Source: Ptiloglossa arizonensis (taxonomy: Eukaryota > Arthropoda > Insecta > Hymenoptera > Colletidae). From it: a stretch of 64,000 nucleotides of DNA. The translations under genes and the position numbers were made by a program. This document shows, piece by piece, positions 22,201-36,300 of the stretch. Every line of letters begins with the position of its first letter. Positions within the stretch are counted from its first letter, which is position 1. The notes beneath the pieces are model-generated. The model made no database searches and had not been told where the DNA came from. It was given only the letters and a program-made list of their open reading frames with translations. Location: contig NW_027478402.1 of the NCBI RefSeq assembly GCF_051014685.1, positions 2,091,399 to 2,155,398 on the forward strand, read 5' to 3'.

Positions 22201-25200
22201 TTCCTATTGCATCTGAAAGCAGAAACTCGCTCGAATACAATGGTGTGCGTACTTCTCCCCTAAGCCATTCCAGTTATTCGTTTCTAGCATCAGAATTGCG
22301 AAAATGTTGATGGTTTCTCAACCATTCCTTAACTTCAAACTCCCATATCTCGCCAACGGATTGACGAACTCGAGAAATTCGTATTGCATCTGAAAGCAGA
22401 AACTCGCTCGAATACAATGGGGTGTGTACTATTCCCCTAGGCCAATCCAGTTATTGGTTTCGAGTATCAGACCAGCGAAAATTTTGGTGATTTCTCAACC
22501 ATTCCTTAACTGCAAGCTCCCATATCTCGCGAACGCATTGACGAACTCGAGAAATTCCTGTTGTATCTGAAAGTAGAAAGTCGCCCGATTACAATGGTGT
22601 GTGTACTTTTCCCCTAGGCCATTCCAGCATCTGAAAGTAAAAACTCGGCCGATTACAACGGTGTGTGCACTTTTCCCCTAGGCCATTCCAGTTATTGGTT
22701 TCGAGTATCAGACTTGCTAAAATTTTGATGGTTTCTCAACCATTCCTTAACTTCAAACTCCCATATCTCGCGAACGGATTGACGAACTCGAGAAATTCCT
22801 GTTGCACCTGAAAGTAGAAACACGCCCGATTACAAAGATATGTGTGTTTTCCCTCTAGGCCTTTGTAGTTATTGGTTTCGAGTATCAGACTTGCGAAAAT
22901 TCATTCAACCATTCCTTAACTTCAAACTCCCATATCTCGCGAACGGATTGACGAACTCGACAAATTCCTATTGCATCTGAAAGCAGAAACTCGCTCGAAT
23001 GCAATGGTGTGCGTACTTCTCCCCTAGGCCATTCCAGTTATTCGTTTCTAGCATCAGAATTGCGAAAATGTTGATGGTTTCTCAACCATTCCTTAACTTC
23101 AAACTCCCATATCTCGCCAACGGATTGACGAACTCGAGAAATTCGTATTGCATCTGAAAGCAGAAACTCGCTCGAATACAATGGGGTGTGTACTATTCCC
23201 CTAGGCCAATCCAGTTATTGGTTTCGAGTATCAGACCAGCGAAAATTTTGGTGATTTCTCAACCATTCCTTAACTGCAAACTCCCATATCTCGCGAACGC
23301 ATTGACGAACTCGAGAAATTCCTGTTGTATCTGAAAGTAGAAAGTCGCCCGATTACAATGGTGTGTGTACTTTTCCCCTAGGCCATTCCAGCATCTGAAA
23401 GTAAAAACTCGGCCGATTACAACGGTGTGTGCACTTTTCCCCTAGGCCATTCCAGTTATTGGTTTCGAGTATCAGACTTGCTAAAATTTTGATGGTTTCT
23501 CAACCATTCCTTAACTTCAAACTCCCACATCTCGCGAACGGATTGACGAACTCGAGAAATTCCTGTTGCACCTGAAAGTAGAAACACGCCCGATTACAAA
23601 GATATGTGTGTTTTCCCTCTAGGCCTTTGTAGTTATTGGTTTCGAGTATCAGACTTGCGAAAATTCATTCAACCATTCCTTAACTTCAAACTCGCATATC
23701 TCGCGAACGGATTGACGAACTCGAGAAATTCCTATTGCATCTGAAAGCAGAAACTCGCTCGAATTCAATGGTGTGCGTACTTCTCCCCTAGGCCATTCCA
23801 GTTATTCGTTTCTAGCATCAGAATTGCGAAAATGTTGATGGTTTCTCAACCATTCCTTAACTTCAAACTCCCATATCTCGCCAACGGATTGACGAACTCG
23901 AGAAATTCCTATTGCATCTGAAAGCAGAAACTCGCTCGAATACAATGGGGTGTGTACTATTCCCCTAGGCCAATCCAGTTATTGGTTTCGAGTATCAGAC
24001 CAGCGAAGATTTTGATGGTTTCTCAACCATTCCTTAACTTCAAACTCCCATATCTCGCGAACGTATTGACGAACTCGAGAATTTCCTATTGCATCTGAAA
24101 GCAGAAACTCGTCCGATTACAACGGTATGTGTATTTTTGCCCTAGGCCATATTGGTTATTGGTTTCGAGAATCAGACTTGCGAAAATTTTGATGGTGTCT
24201 CAACGATTCCTTAACTTCAAACTCCCATATCTCGCGAAAGGATTGACGAACTCGAGAAATTCCTATTGCATCTGAAAGCAGAAACTCGCCGAATACAATG
24301 GTGTGTGTTCTATTCCCCTAGGCCAATCCAGTTATTGGTTTCGAGTATCAGACCAGCGAAAATTTTGATGATTTCTCAACCATTCCTTAACTTCAAACTC
24401 CCATATCTCGCGAACGGATTGACGAACTCGAGAAATTCCTGTTACCTGTGGAAGTAGAAACTCGCCCGATTACAACGGTATGTGTATTTTTCCCCTAGGC
24501 CTTTGTAGTTATTGGTTTCGAGTATCAGACTTGCGAAAATTTTGTTGGTTTCTCAACCATTCCTTAACTTCACACTCCCATATCTCGCGAACGGATTGAC
24601 GAACTCGAGAAATTCCTATTGCATTTGAAAGCAGAAGCTCGCCCGAGTACAATGGTGTATGTACTATTCCCTTAGGCCATTCCAGTTATTGGTTTCGAGT
24701 ATCAGACCAGCGAAAATTTTGATGGTTGCTCGACCATTCCTTAACTTCAAACTCCCATATCTCGCGAACGGATTGACGAACTCGAGAAATTCCTGTTGCA
24801 TGTGGAAGTAGGAACTCGCACGATTACAACGGTATGTGTATTTTTCCCGTAAGCCATTGTAGTTATTGGTTTCGAGTATCAGACTTGCGAAAATTTTGAT
24901 GGTTTCTTAACCATTCCTTAACTTCAGACCCCCATTTCTCGCGAACGGATTGACGAACTCGAGAAATTCCTGTTGCATGTGGAAGTAGAAGCTTGCCCGA
25001 TTACAACGGTATGTGTATTTTTCCCCTAGGCCATTGTAGTTATTGGTTTCGAGTATCAGACTTGCGAAAATTTTGATGGTTTCTTAACCATTCCTTAACT
25101 TCAGACCCCCATTTCTCGCGAACGGATTGACGAACTCGAGAAATTCCTGTTGTATCTGAAAGCAGAAACTCGCCCGATTACAATGGTGTGTGTACTTTTC

Positions 25201-25510
25201 CCCTAGGCCATTCCAGTTATTCGTTTCTAGCATCGGAATTGCGAAAATTTTGATGGTTGCTCGACCATTCCTTAACTTCAAACTCCCATATCTCGCGAAA
25301 GGATTGACGAACTCGAGAAATTCCTGTTGCATGTGGAAGTAGAAACTCGCCCGATTACAACGGTATGTGTATTTTTCCCCTAGGCCACTGTAGTTATTGG
25401 TTTCGAGTATCAGACTTGCGAAAATTTTGATGGTTTCTAAACCATTCCTTAACTTCAAACTCCCATATCTCGCGAACGGATTGACGAACTCGAGAAATTC
25501 CTGTTGCACC
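19270..25510 (+). repeat. 764-bp HOR units within a larger duplicated block
   Basis: A 64-bp monomer remnant recurs at 19684-19747, 20448-20511, 22628-22691 and 23392-23455, giving spacings of 764, 2180 and 764 bp. A monomer with an 8-bp loss (GCGAAAATTCATTCAACC) accompanies it near 19365, 19960, 22136, 22905 and 23660. The unit length equals 3 x 177 + 169 + 64 = 764. The downstream part (about 20700-22040) recurs at about 24000-25510 with an offset shifting from about 3300 through 3643 to 3466 bp, so monomers were gained and lost between copies. Markers shared by both copies include GGAACTCGCACG (21168, 24811) and GAAGCTTGCCCG (21347 and 21524; 24987). Confidence 0.88.
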
Positions 25511-28500
25511 TGAAAGTAGAAACACGCCCGATTACAAAGATATGTGGGTTTTCCCCCTAGGCCTTTGTAGTTATTGGTTTCGAGAATCAGACTTGCGAAT
25601 ATTTTGATGGTTTCTCAATCATTCCTTAACTTCAAACTTCCATATCTCGCGAACGGATTGACGAACTCGAGAATTTTCTATTGCATCTGAAAGCAGAAAC
25701 TCGCCCGATTACAACGGTATGTGTATTTTTGCCCTAGGCCATTGTAGATATTGGTTTCGAGTATCAGACTTGCGAAAATTTTGATGGTTTCTCAACCATT
25801 CCTTAACTTCAAACTCCCATATCTCGCGTACGTATTGACGAACTCGAGAATTTGCTATTGCATCTGAAAGCAGAAACTCGCCCGATTACAACGGTATGTG
25901 TATTTTTGCCCTAGGCCATATTGGTGATTGGTTTCGAGTATCAGACTTGCGAAAATTGTGATGGTTTCTCAACCATTCCTTAACTTCAAACTCCCATATC
26001 TCGCGAACGGATTGACGAACTCGAGAAATTCCTGTTGCACCTGAAAGTAGAAACACGCCCGATTACAAAGATATGTGTGTTTTCCCCCTAGGCCTTTGTA
26101 GTTATTGGTTTCGAGTATCAGACTTGCGAAAATTTTGATGGTTTCTCAACCATTCCTTAACTTCAAACTCCCATATCTCTCGAACGGATTGACGAACTCG
26201 AGAAATTCCTGTTGCATCTGAAAGTAGAAACTCTCCCGATTACAATGGTGTGTGTACTTCTCCCCTAGGCCATTCCAGTTATTCGTTTCTAGCATCAGAA
26301 TTGCGAAAATTTTGATGGTTTCTCAACCATTCCTTAACTTCAAACTCCCATATCTCGCGAACGGATTGACGAACTCGAGAAATTCCTTTTGCACCTGAAA
26401 GTAGAAACACGCCCGATTACAAAGATATGTGTGTTTTCCCCCTAGGCCTTTGTAGTTATTGGTTTCGAGTATCAGACTTGCGAAAATTTTGATGGTTTCT
26501 CAACCATTCCTTAACTTCAAACTCCCATATCTCTCGAACGGATTGACGAACTCGAGAAATTCCTGTTGCATCTGAAAGTAGAAACTCTCCCGATTACAAT
26601 GGTGTGTGTACTTCTCCCCTAGGCCATTCCAGTTATTCGTTTCTAGCATCAGACTTGCGAAACTGTTGATGGTTGCTCAACCATTTCTTAACTTCAAACT
26701 CCCATATCTCGGGAACGGATTGACGAAATCGAGAAATTCCTGTTGCATCTGAAAGTAGAAACTCGCCCGATTACAATGGTGTGTGTACTTTTCACCTAGG
26801 CCATTCCAGTTATTCGTTTCTAGCATCAGAATTGCGAAAATTTTGATGGATTCTCAAACATTGCTTAACTTCAAACTCCCAAATCTCGCGAACGGATTGA
26901 CGAACTCGAGAAATTCCTATTGCATCTGAAAGCAGAAACTCGCCCGAATAAAATGGTATGTGTACTATTCCCCTAGGCCAATCCAGTTATTGGTTTCGAG
27001 TACCAGACTTGCGAAAATTTTGATGGTTTCTCAACCATTCCTTAACTTCAAACTCCCATATCTCGCGAACGGATTGACGAACTCGAGAAATTCCTGTTGC
27101 ACCTGAAAGTAGAAACACGCCCGATTACAAAGATATGTGTGTTTTCCCCCTAGGCCTTTGTAGTTATTGGTTTCGAGTATCAGACTTGCGAAAATTTTGA
27201 TGGTTTCTCAATCATTCCTTAACTTCAAACTTCCATATCTCGCGAACGGATTGACGAACTCAAGAATTTTCGATTGCATCTGAAAGCAGAAACTCGCCCG
27301 ATTACAACGGTATGTGTATTTTTGCCCTAGGCCATTGTAGTTATTGGTTTCGAGTATCAGACTTGCGAAAATTTTGATGGTTTCTCAACCATTCCTTAAC
27401 TTCAAACTCCCATATCTCGCGAACGTATTGACGAACTCGAGAATTTGCTATTGCATCTGAAAGCAGAAACTCGCCCGATTACAACGGTATGTGTATTTTT
27501 GCCCTAGGCCATATTGGTGATTGGTTTCGAGTATCAGACTTGCGAAAATTGTGATGGTTTCTCAACCATTCCTCAACTTCAAACTCCCATATCTCGCGAA
27601 CGGATTGACGAACTCGAGAAATTCCTGTTGCACCTGAAAGTAGAAACACGCCCGATTACAAAGATATGTGTGTTTTCCCCCTAGGCCTTTGTAGTTATTG
27701 GTTTCGAGTATCAGACTTGCGAAAATTTTGATGGTTCCTCAACCATTCCTTAACTTCAAACTCCCATATCTCTCGAACGGATTGACGAACTCGAGAAATT
27801 CCTGTTGCATCTGAAAGTAGAAACTCTCCCGATTACACTGGTGTGTGTACTTCTCCCCTAGGCCATTCCAGTTATTCGTTTCTAGCATCAGAATTGCGAA
27901 AATTTTGATGGTTTCTCAACCATTCCTTAACTTCAAACTCCCATATCTCGCGAACGGATTGACGAACTCGAGAAATTCCTATTGCATCTGAAAGCAGAAA
28001 CTCGCCCGAATAAAATGGTATGTGTACTATTCCCCTAGGCCAATCCAGTTATTGGTTTCGAGTACCAGACCAGCGAAAATTTTGATGGTTTCTCAACCAT
28101 TCCTTAACTTTAAACTCCCATATCTCGCGAACGGATTGACGAACTCGAGAAATTCCTGTTACATGTGGAAGTAGAAACTCGCCCGATTACAACGGTATGT
28201 GTATTTTTCCCCTAGGCCTTTGTAGTTATTGGTTTCGAGTATCAGACTTGCGAAAATTTTGTTGGTTTCTCAACCATTCCTTAACTTCACACTCCCATAT
28301 CTCGCGAACGGATTGGCGAACTCCAGAATTTCCTATTGCATCTGAAAGCATAAACTCGCCCGATTACAAAGATATGTGTGTTTTCCACCTAGGCCTTTGT
28401 AGTTATTGGTTTCGAGTATCAGACTTGCGAAAATTTTGATGGTGTCTCAAGCATTCCTTAACTTCAAACTCCCATATCTCACGAACGGATTGACGAACTC

Positions 28501-31500
28501 GAGAAATTCCTGTTGCATCTGAAAGTAGAAACTCGCCCGATTACAACGGTATGTGTATTTTTCCCCTAGGCCTTTGTAGTTATTGGTTTCGAGTATCAGA
28601 CTTGCGAAAATTTTGATGGTGTCTCAAGCATTCCTTAACTTCAAACTCCCATATCTCGCGAACGGATTGACGAACTCGAGAAATTCCTGTTGCATCTGAA
28701 AGTAGAAACTCGCTCGATTACAATGGTGTGTGTACTTTTCCCCTAGGCCATTCCCGTTATTCGTTTCTAGCATCAGAATTGCCAAAATTTTGATGGTTTC
28801 TCAACCATTCCTTAACTTCAAACTCCCATATCTCGCGAACGGATTGACGAACTCGAGGAATTCCTATTGCATCTGAAAGCAGAAACTCGCCCGAATACAA
28901 TGGTGTGTGTACTATTCCCCTAGGCCATTCCAGTTATTCGTTTCTAGCATCGGAATTGCGAAAATTTTGATGGTTGCTCCACCATTCCTTAACTTCATAC
29001 TCCCATATCTCGCGAAAGGATTGACGAACTCGAGAAATTCCTGTTGCATGTGGAAGCAGAAACTCGCACGATTACAACGGTATGTGTATTTTTCCCCTAG
29101 GCCACTGTAGTTATTGGTTTCGAGTATCATACTTGCGAAAATTTTGATGGTTTCTCAACCATTCCTTAACTTCAAACTCCCATATCTCGCTAACGGATTG
29201 ACGAACTCGAGAAATTCCTGTTGCACCTGAAAGTATTAGAAACACGCCCGATTACAAAGATATGTGTGTTTTCCCCCTAGGCCTTTGTAGTTATTGGTTT
29301 CGAGTATCAAACTTGCGAAAATTTTGATGGTTTCTCAATCATTCCTTAACTTCAAACTTCCATATCTCGCGAACGGATTGACGAACTCGAGAATTTTCTA
29401 TTGCATCTGAAAGCAGAAACTCGCCCGATTACAACGGTATGTGTATTTTTGCCCTAGGCCATTGTAGTTATTGGTTTCGAGTATCAGAATTGCGAAAATT
29501 TTGATGGTTTCTCAACCATTCCTTAACTTCAAACTCCCATATCTCGCGAACGTATTGACGAACTCGAGAATGTGCTATTGCATCTGAAAGCAGAAACTCG
29601 CCCGATTACAACGGTATGTGTATTTTTGCCCTAGGCCATATTGGTGATTGGTTTCGAGTATCAGACTTGCGAAAATTATGATGGTTTCTCAACCATTCCT
29701 TAACTTCAAACACCCATATCTCGCGAACGGATTGACGAACACGAGAAATTCCTGTTGCACCTGAAAGTAGAAACACGCCCGATTTCAAAGATATGTGTGT
29801 TTTCCCCCTAGGCCTTTGTAGTTATTTGTTTCGAGTATAAGACTTGCGAAAATTTTGATGGTTTCTCAACCATTCCTTAACTTCAAACTCCCATATCTCG
29901 CGATCGGATTGACGAACTCGAGAAATTCCTGTTGCATCTGAAAGTAGAAACTCTCCCGATTACAATGGTGTGTGTACTTCTCCCCTAGGCCATTCCAGTT
30001 ATTCGTTTCTAGCATCAGAATTGCGAAAATATTGATGGTTTCTCAACCATTCCTTAAATTCAAACTCCCATACCTCGCGAACGGATTGACGAACTCGAGA
30101 AATTCCTATTGCATCTCAAAGCAGAAACTCGCCCGAATACAATGGTGTGTGTACCATTCCACTAGGCCAATCCAGTTATTGGTTTCGAGTATCAGACTTG
30201 CGAAAATTTTGATGGTTTCTCAATCATTCCTTAATTTCAAACTTCCATATCTCGCGAACGGATTGACGAACTCGAGAATTTTCTATTGCATCTGAAAGCA
30301 GAAACTCGCCCGATTACAACGGTATGTGTATTTTTGCCCCAGGCCATTGTAGTTATTGGTTTCGAGTATCAGAATTGCGAAAATTTTGATGGTTTCTCAA
30401 CCATTCCTTAACATCAAACTCCCATATCTCGCGAACGTATTGACGAACTCGAGAATGTGCTATTGCATCTGAAAGCAGAAACTCGCCCGATTACAACGGT
30501 ATGTGTATTTTTGCCCTAGGCCATAGTAGTTATTAGATTCGAGAATCAGACTTGCGAAAATTTTGATGGTTTCTCAACCATTCCTTAACTTCAAAATCCC
30601 ATATCTCGCGAACGGATTGACGAACTCGAGAAACTCCTGTTGCATCTCAAAGTAGAATCTCCCCCGATTACAATGGTGTGTGTACTTCTCCCCTAGGCCA
30701 TTCCAGTTATTCGTTTCTAGCATCAGAATTGCGAAAATTTTGATGGTTGCTCGACCATTCCTTAACTTCAAACTCCCATATCTCGCGAACGGATTGACGA
30801 ACTCGAGAAATTCCTGTTGCATCTCAAAGTAGAATCTCCCCCGATTACAATGGTGTGTGTACTTCTCCCCTAGGCCATTCCAGTTATTCGTTTCTAGCAT
30901 CAGAATTGCGATAATGTTGATGGTTTCTCAACCATTCCTTAACTTCAAACTCCCATATCTCGCGAACGGATTGACGAACTCGAGAAATTCCTGTTGCATC
31001 TGAAAGCAGAAACTCGCCCGAATACAATGGTGTGTGTACTATTCCCCTAGGCCAATACAGTTATTGGTTTCGAGTATCAGACCAGCGAAAATTTTCATGG
31101 TTTCTCAACCATTCCTTAACTTCAAACTCCCATATCTCGCGAACGGATTGACGAACTCGAGAAGTTCCTGTTGCATCTGAAAGAAGAAACTCGCCCGATT
31201 AGAATGGTGTGTGTACTTTTCCCCTAGGCCATTCCAGTTATTCGTTTCTAGCATCTGAATTGCGAAAAGTTTGATGGTTTCTCAACCATTCCTTAACTTC
31301 AAACTCCCATATCTCGCGAACGTATTGACGAACTCGAGAATGTGCTATTGCATCTGAAAGCAGAAACTCGCCCGATTACAACGGTATGTGTATTTTTGCC
31401 CTAGGCCATATTGGTGATTGGTTTCGAGTATCAGACTTGCGAAAATTGTGATGGTTTCTCAATCATTCCTTAACTTCAATCTCCCATATCTCGCGAACGG

Positions 31501-33300
31501 ATTGACGAACTCGAGAAATTCCTGTTGCACCTGAAAGTAGAAACACGCCCGATTACAAAGGTATGTGTGTTTTCCCCCTAGGCCTTTGTAGTTATTGGTT
31601 TCGAGTATCAGACTTGCGAAAATTTTGATGGTTTCTCAACCATTCCTTAACTTCAAAATCCCATATCTCGCGAACGGATTGACGAACTCGAGAAATTCCT
31701 GTTGCATCTCAAAGTAGAATCTCCCCCGATTACAATGGTGTGTGTACTTCTCCCCTAGGCCATTCCAGTTATTCGTTTCTAGCATCAGAATTGCGATAAT
31801 GTTGATGGTTTCTCAACCATTCCTTAACTTCAAACTCCCATATCTCGCGAACGGATTGACGAACTCGAGAAATTCCTATTGCATCTGAAAGCAGAAACTC
31901 GCCCGAATACAATGGTGTGTGTACTATTCCCCTAGGCCAATACAGTTATTGGTTTCGAGTATCAGACCAGCGAAAATTTTCATGGTTTCTCAACCATTCC
32001 TTAACTTCAAACTCCCATATCTCGCGAACGGATTGACGAACTCGAGAAATTCCTGTTGCATCTGAAAGAAGAAACTCGCCCGATTAGAATGGTGTGTGTA
32101 CTTTTCCCCTAGGCCATTCCAGTTATTCGTTTCTAGCATCTGAATTGCGAAAAGTTTGATGGTTTCTCAACCATTCCTTAACTTCAAACTCCCATATCTC
32201 GCGAACGTATTGACGAACTCGAGAATGTGCTATTGCATCTGAAAGCAGAAACTCGCCCGATTACAACGGTATGTGTATTTTTGCCCTAGGCCATATTGGT
32301 GATTGGTTTCGAGTATCAGACTTGCGAAAATTGTGATGGTTTCTCAATCATTCCTTAACTTCAAACTCCCATATCTCGCGAACGGATTGACGAACTCGAG
32401 AAATTCCTGTTGCACCTGAAAGTAGAAACACGCCCGATTACAAAGGTATGTGTGTTTTCCCCCTAGGCCTTTGTAGTCATTGGTTTCGAGTATCAGACTT
32501 GCGAAAATTTTGATGGTTTCTCAACCATTCCTTAACTTCAAAATCCCATATCTCGCGAACGGATTGACGAACTCGAGAAATTCCTATTGCATCTGAAAGC
32601 AGAAACTCGCCCGAATACAATGGTGTGTGTACTATTCCCCTAGGCCAATACAGTTATTGGTTTCGAGTATCAGACCAGCGAAAATTTTCAGGGTTTCTCA
32701 ACCATTCCTTAACGTCAAACTCCCATATCTCGCGAACGGATTGACGAACTCGAGAAATTCCTGTTGCATCTGAAAGAAGAAACTCGCCCGATTAGAATGG
32801 TGTGTGTACTATTCCCCTAGGCCATTCCAGTTATTGGTTTCGAGTATCAGACCAGCGAACAGTTTGATGGTTGCTCGACCATTCCTTAACTTCAAACTCC
32901 CATATCTCGCGAACGGATTGACGAACTCGAGAAATTCCTGTTGCATGTGGAAGTAGAAACTCGCCCGATTACAACGGTATGTGTATTTTTCCCCTAGGCC
33001 ATTGTAGTTATTGGTTTCGAGTATCATACTTGCGAAAATTTTGATGGTTTCTTAACCATTCCTTAACTTCAAACTCCCATATCTCGCGAACGGATTGACG
33101 AACACGAGAAATTCCTGTTGCATCTGAAAGTAGAAACTCGCCCGATTACAACGGTATGTGTATTTTTCCCCTAGGCCATTGTAGTTATTGGTTTCGAGTA
33201 TCATACTTGCGAAAATTTTGATGGTTTCTTAACCATTCCTTAACTTCAAACTCCCATATCTCGCGAACGGATTGACGAACTCGAGAAATTCCTGTTTTAT
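25510..33300 (+). repeat. Satellite block with 2-, 5-, 9- and 12-monomer spacings
   Basis: The marker CTTCAAACTTCCATATCTC preceded by CAATCATTCC recurs near 25620, 27210 and 29338, giving spacings of about 1593 and 2127 bp (9 and 12 monomers). A two-monomer tandem lies near 26045/26400. A five-monomer unit of about 886 bp lies around 30900-32600, shown by CCAATACAGTTATTGG near 31052 and 31938, with a third copy near 32646 (708 bp further). AGAATCTCCCCCG monomers form a direct tandem near 30655 and 30835. Confidence 0.75.
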
Positions 33301-36300
33301 CTGAAAGTAGAAACTCGCCCGATTACAATGGTGTGTGTACTTTTCCCCTAGGCCATTCCAGTTATTGGTTTCGAGTATCAGAATTGCGAAAATTTTGATG
33401 GTTTCTCAACCATTCCTTAACTTCAAACTCCCATATCTCGCGAACGTATTGACGAACTCGAGAATGTGCTATTGCATCTGAAAGCAGAAACTCGCCCGAT
33501 TACAACGGTATGTGTATTTTTGACCTAGGCCATATTGGTGATTGGTTTCGAGTATCTGACTTGCGAAAATTGTGATGGTTTCTCAACCATTCCTTAACTT
33601 CACACTCCCATATCTCGCGAACGGATTGACGAACTCGAGAAATTCCTGTTGCACCTGAAAGTAGAAACACGCCCGATTTCAAAGATATGTGTGTGTTTTC
33701 CCCCTAGGCCTTTGTAGTTATTGGTTTCGAGTATAAGACTTGCGAAAATTTTGATGGTTTCTCAACCATTCCTTAACTTCAAACTCCCATATCTCGCGAA
33801 CGGATTGACCAACTCGAGAAATTCCTGTTGCATCTGAAAGTAGAAACTCTCCCGATTAGAATGGTGTGTGTACTTCTCCCCTAGGCCATTCCAGTTATTC
33901 GTTTCTAGCATCAGAATTGCGAAAATATTGATGGTTTCTCAACCATTCCTTAACTTCAAACTCCCATATCTCGCGAACGGATTGACGAACTCGAGAAATT
34001 CCTATTGCATCTCAAAGCAGAAACTCGCCCGAATACAATGGTGTGTGTACTATTCCCCTAGGCCAATCCAGTTATTGGTTTCGAGTATCAGACTTGCGAA
34101 AATTTTGATGGTTTCTCAATCATTCCTTAATTTCAAACTTCCATATCTCGCGAACGGATTGACGAACTCGAGAATTTTCTATTGCATCTGAAAGCAGAAA
34201 CTCGCCCGATTACAACGGTATGTGTATTTTTGCCCTAGGCCATTGTAGTTATTGGTTTCGAGTATCAGAATTGCGAAAATTTTGATGGTTTCTCAACCAT
34301 TCCTTAACTTCAAACTCCCATATCTCGCGAACGTATTGACGAACTCGAGAATGTGCTATTGCATCTGAAAGCAGAAACTCGCCCGATTACAACGGTATGT
34401 GTATTTTTGCCCTAGGCCATATTGGTGATTGGTTTCGAGTATCAGACTTGCGAAAATTGTGATGGTTTCTCAATCATTCCTTAACTTCAAACTCCCATAT
34501 CTCGCGAACGGATTGACGAACTCGAGAAATTCCTGTTGCACCTGAAAGTAGAAACACGCCCGATTTCAAAGATATGTGTGTTTTCCCCCTAGGCCTTTGT
34601 AGTTATTGGTTTCGAATATAAGACTTGCGAAAATTTTGATGGTTTCTCAACCATTCCTTAACTTCAAACTCCCATATCTCGCGAACGGATTGACGAACTC
34701 GAGAATTTCCTATTGCACCTGGAAGCAGAAACTCGCCCGATTACAACGGTATGTGTATTTTTCCCCTAGGCCATTGTAGTTATTGGTTTCGAGTATCAGA
34801 CTTGCGAAAATTTTGATGGTTTCTCAACCATTCCTTAACTTCAAACTCCCATATCTCGCGAACGGATTGACGAACTCGAGAAATTCCTGTTGCACCTGAA
34901 AGTAGAAACACGTCCGATTACAAAGATATGTGTGTTTTCCCCCTAGGCCTTTGTCGTTATTGGTTTCGAGTATCAGACTTGCGAAAATTTTGATGGTTTC
35001 TCAACCATTCCTTAACTTCAAACTCCCATATCTCGCGAACGGATTGACGAACTCGAGAAATTCCTGTTGCATCTGAAAGTAGAAACTCTCCCGATTACAA
35101 TGGTGTGTGTGCTTCTCCCCTAGGCCATTCCAGTTATTCGTTTCTAGCATCAGAATTGCGAAAATATTGATGGTTTCTCAACCATTCCTTAACTTCAAAC
35201 TCCCATATCTCGCGAACGGATTGACGAACTCGAGAAATTCCTGTTGCATCTGAAAGTAGAAACTCGCCCGATTACAATGGTGTGTGTACTTTTCCCCTAG
35301 GCCATTCCAGTTATTGGTTTCGAGTATCAGAATTGCGAAAATTTTGATGGTTTCTCAACCATTCCTTAACTTCAAACTCCCATATCTCGCGAACGTATTG
35401 ACGAACTCGAGAATGTGCTATTGCATCTGAAAGCAGAAACTCGCCCGATTACAACGGTATGTGTATTTTTGACCTAGGCCATATTGGTGATTGGTTTCGA
35501 GTATCTGACTTGCGAAAATTGTGATGGTTTCTCAACCATTCCTTAACTTCACACTCCCATATCTCGCGAACGGATTGACGAACTCGAGAAATTCCTGTTG
35601 CACCTGAAAGTAGAAACACGCCCGATTTCAAAGATATGTGTGTGTTTTCCCCCTAGGCCTTTGTAGTTATTGGTTTCGAGTATAAGGCTTGCGAAAATTT
35701 TGATGGTTTCTCAACCATTCCTTAACTTCAAACTCCCATATCTCGCGAACGGATTGACGAACTCGAGAAATTCCTGTTGCATCTGAAAGTAGAAACTCTC
35801 CCGATTACAATGGTGTGTGTGCTTCTCCCCTAGGCCATTCCAGTTATTCGTTTCTAGCATCAGAATTGCGAAAATATTGATGGTTTCTCAACCATTCCTT
35901 AACTTCAAACTCCCATATCTCGCGAACGGATTGACGAACTCGAGAAATTCCTGTTGCATCTGAAAGTAGAAACTCGCCCGATTACAACGGTATGTGTATT
36001 TTTCCCCTAGGCCATTGTAGTTATTGGTTTCGAGTATCATACTTGCGAAAATTTTGATGGTTTCTCAACCATTCCTTAACTTCAAACTCCCATATCTCGC
36101 GAACGGATTGACGAACTCGAGAAATTCCTGTTGCATCTGAAAGTAGAAACTCGCCCGATTACAATGGTGTGTGTACTTTTCCCCTAGGCCATTCCAGTTA
36201 TTGGTTTCGAGTATCAGAATTGCGAAAATTTTCATGGTTTCTCAACCATTCCTTAACTTCAAACTCCCATATCTCGCGAACGTATTGACGAACTCGAGAA

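Noticed and set aside
25084..25509. 141-codon open frame on the - strand in the satellite
   Set aside because: It spans successive monomers and overlaps the same repeats read on the other strand. It is an effect of monomer length divisible by three.
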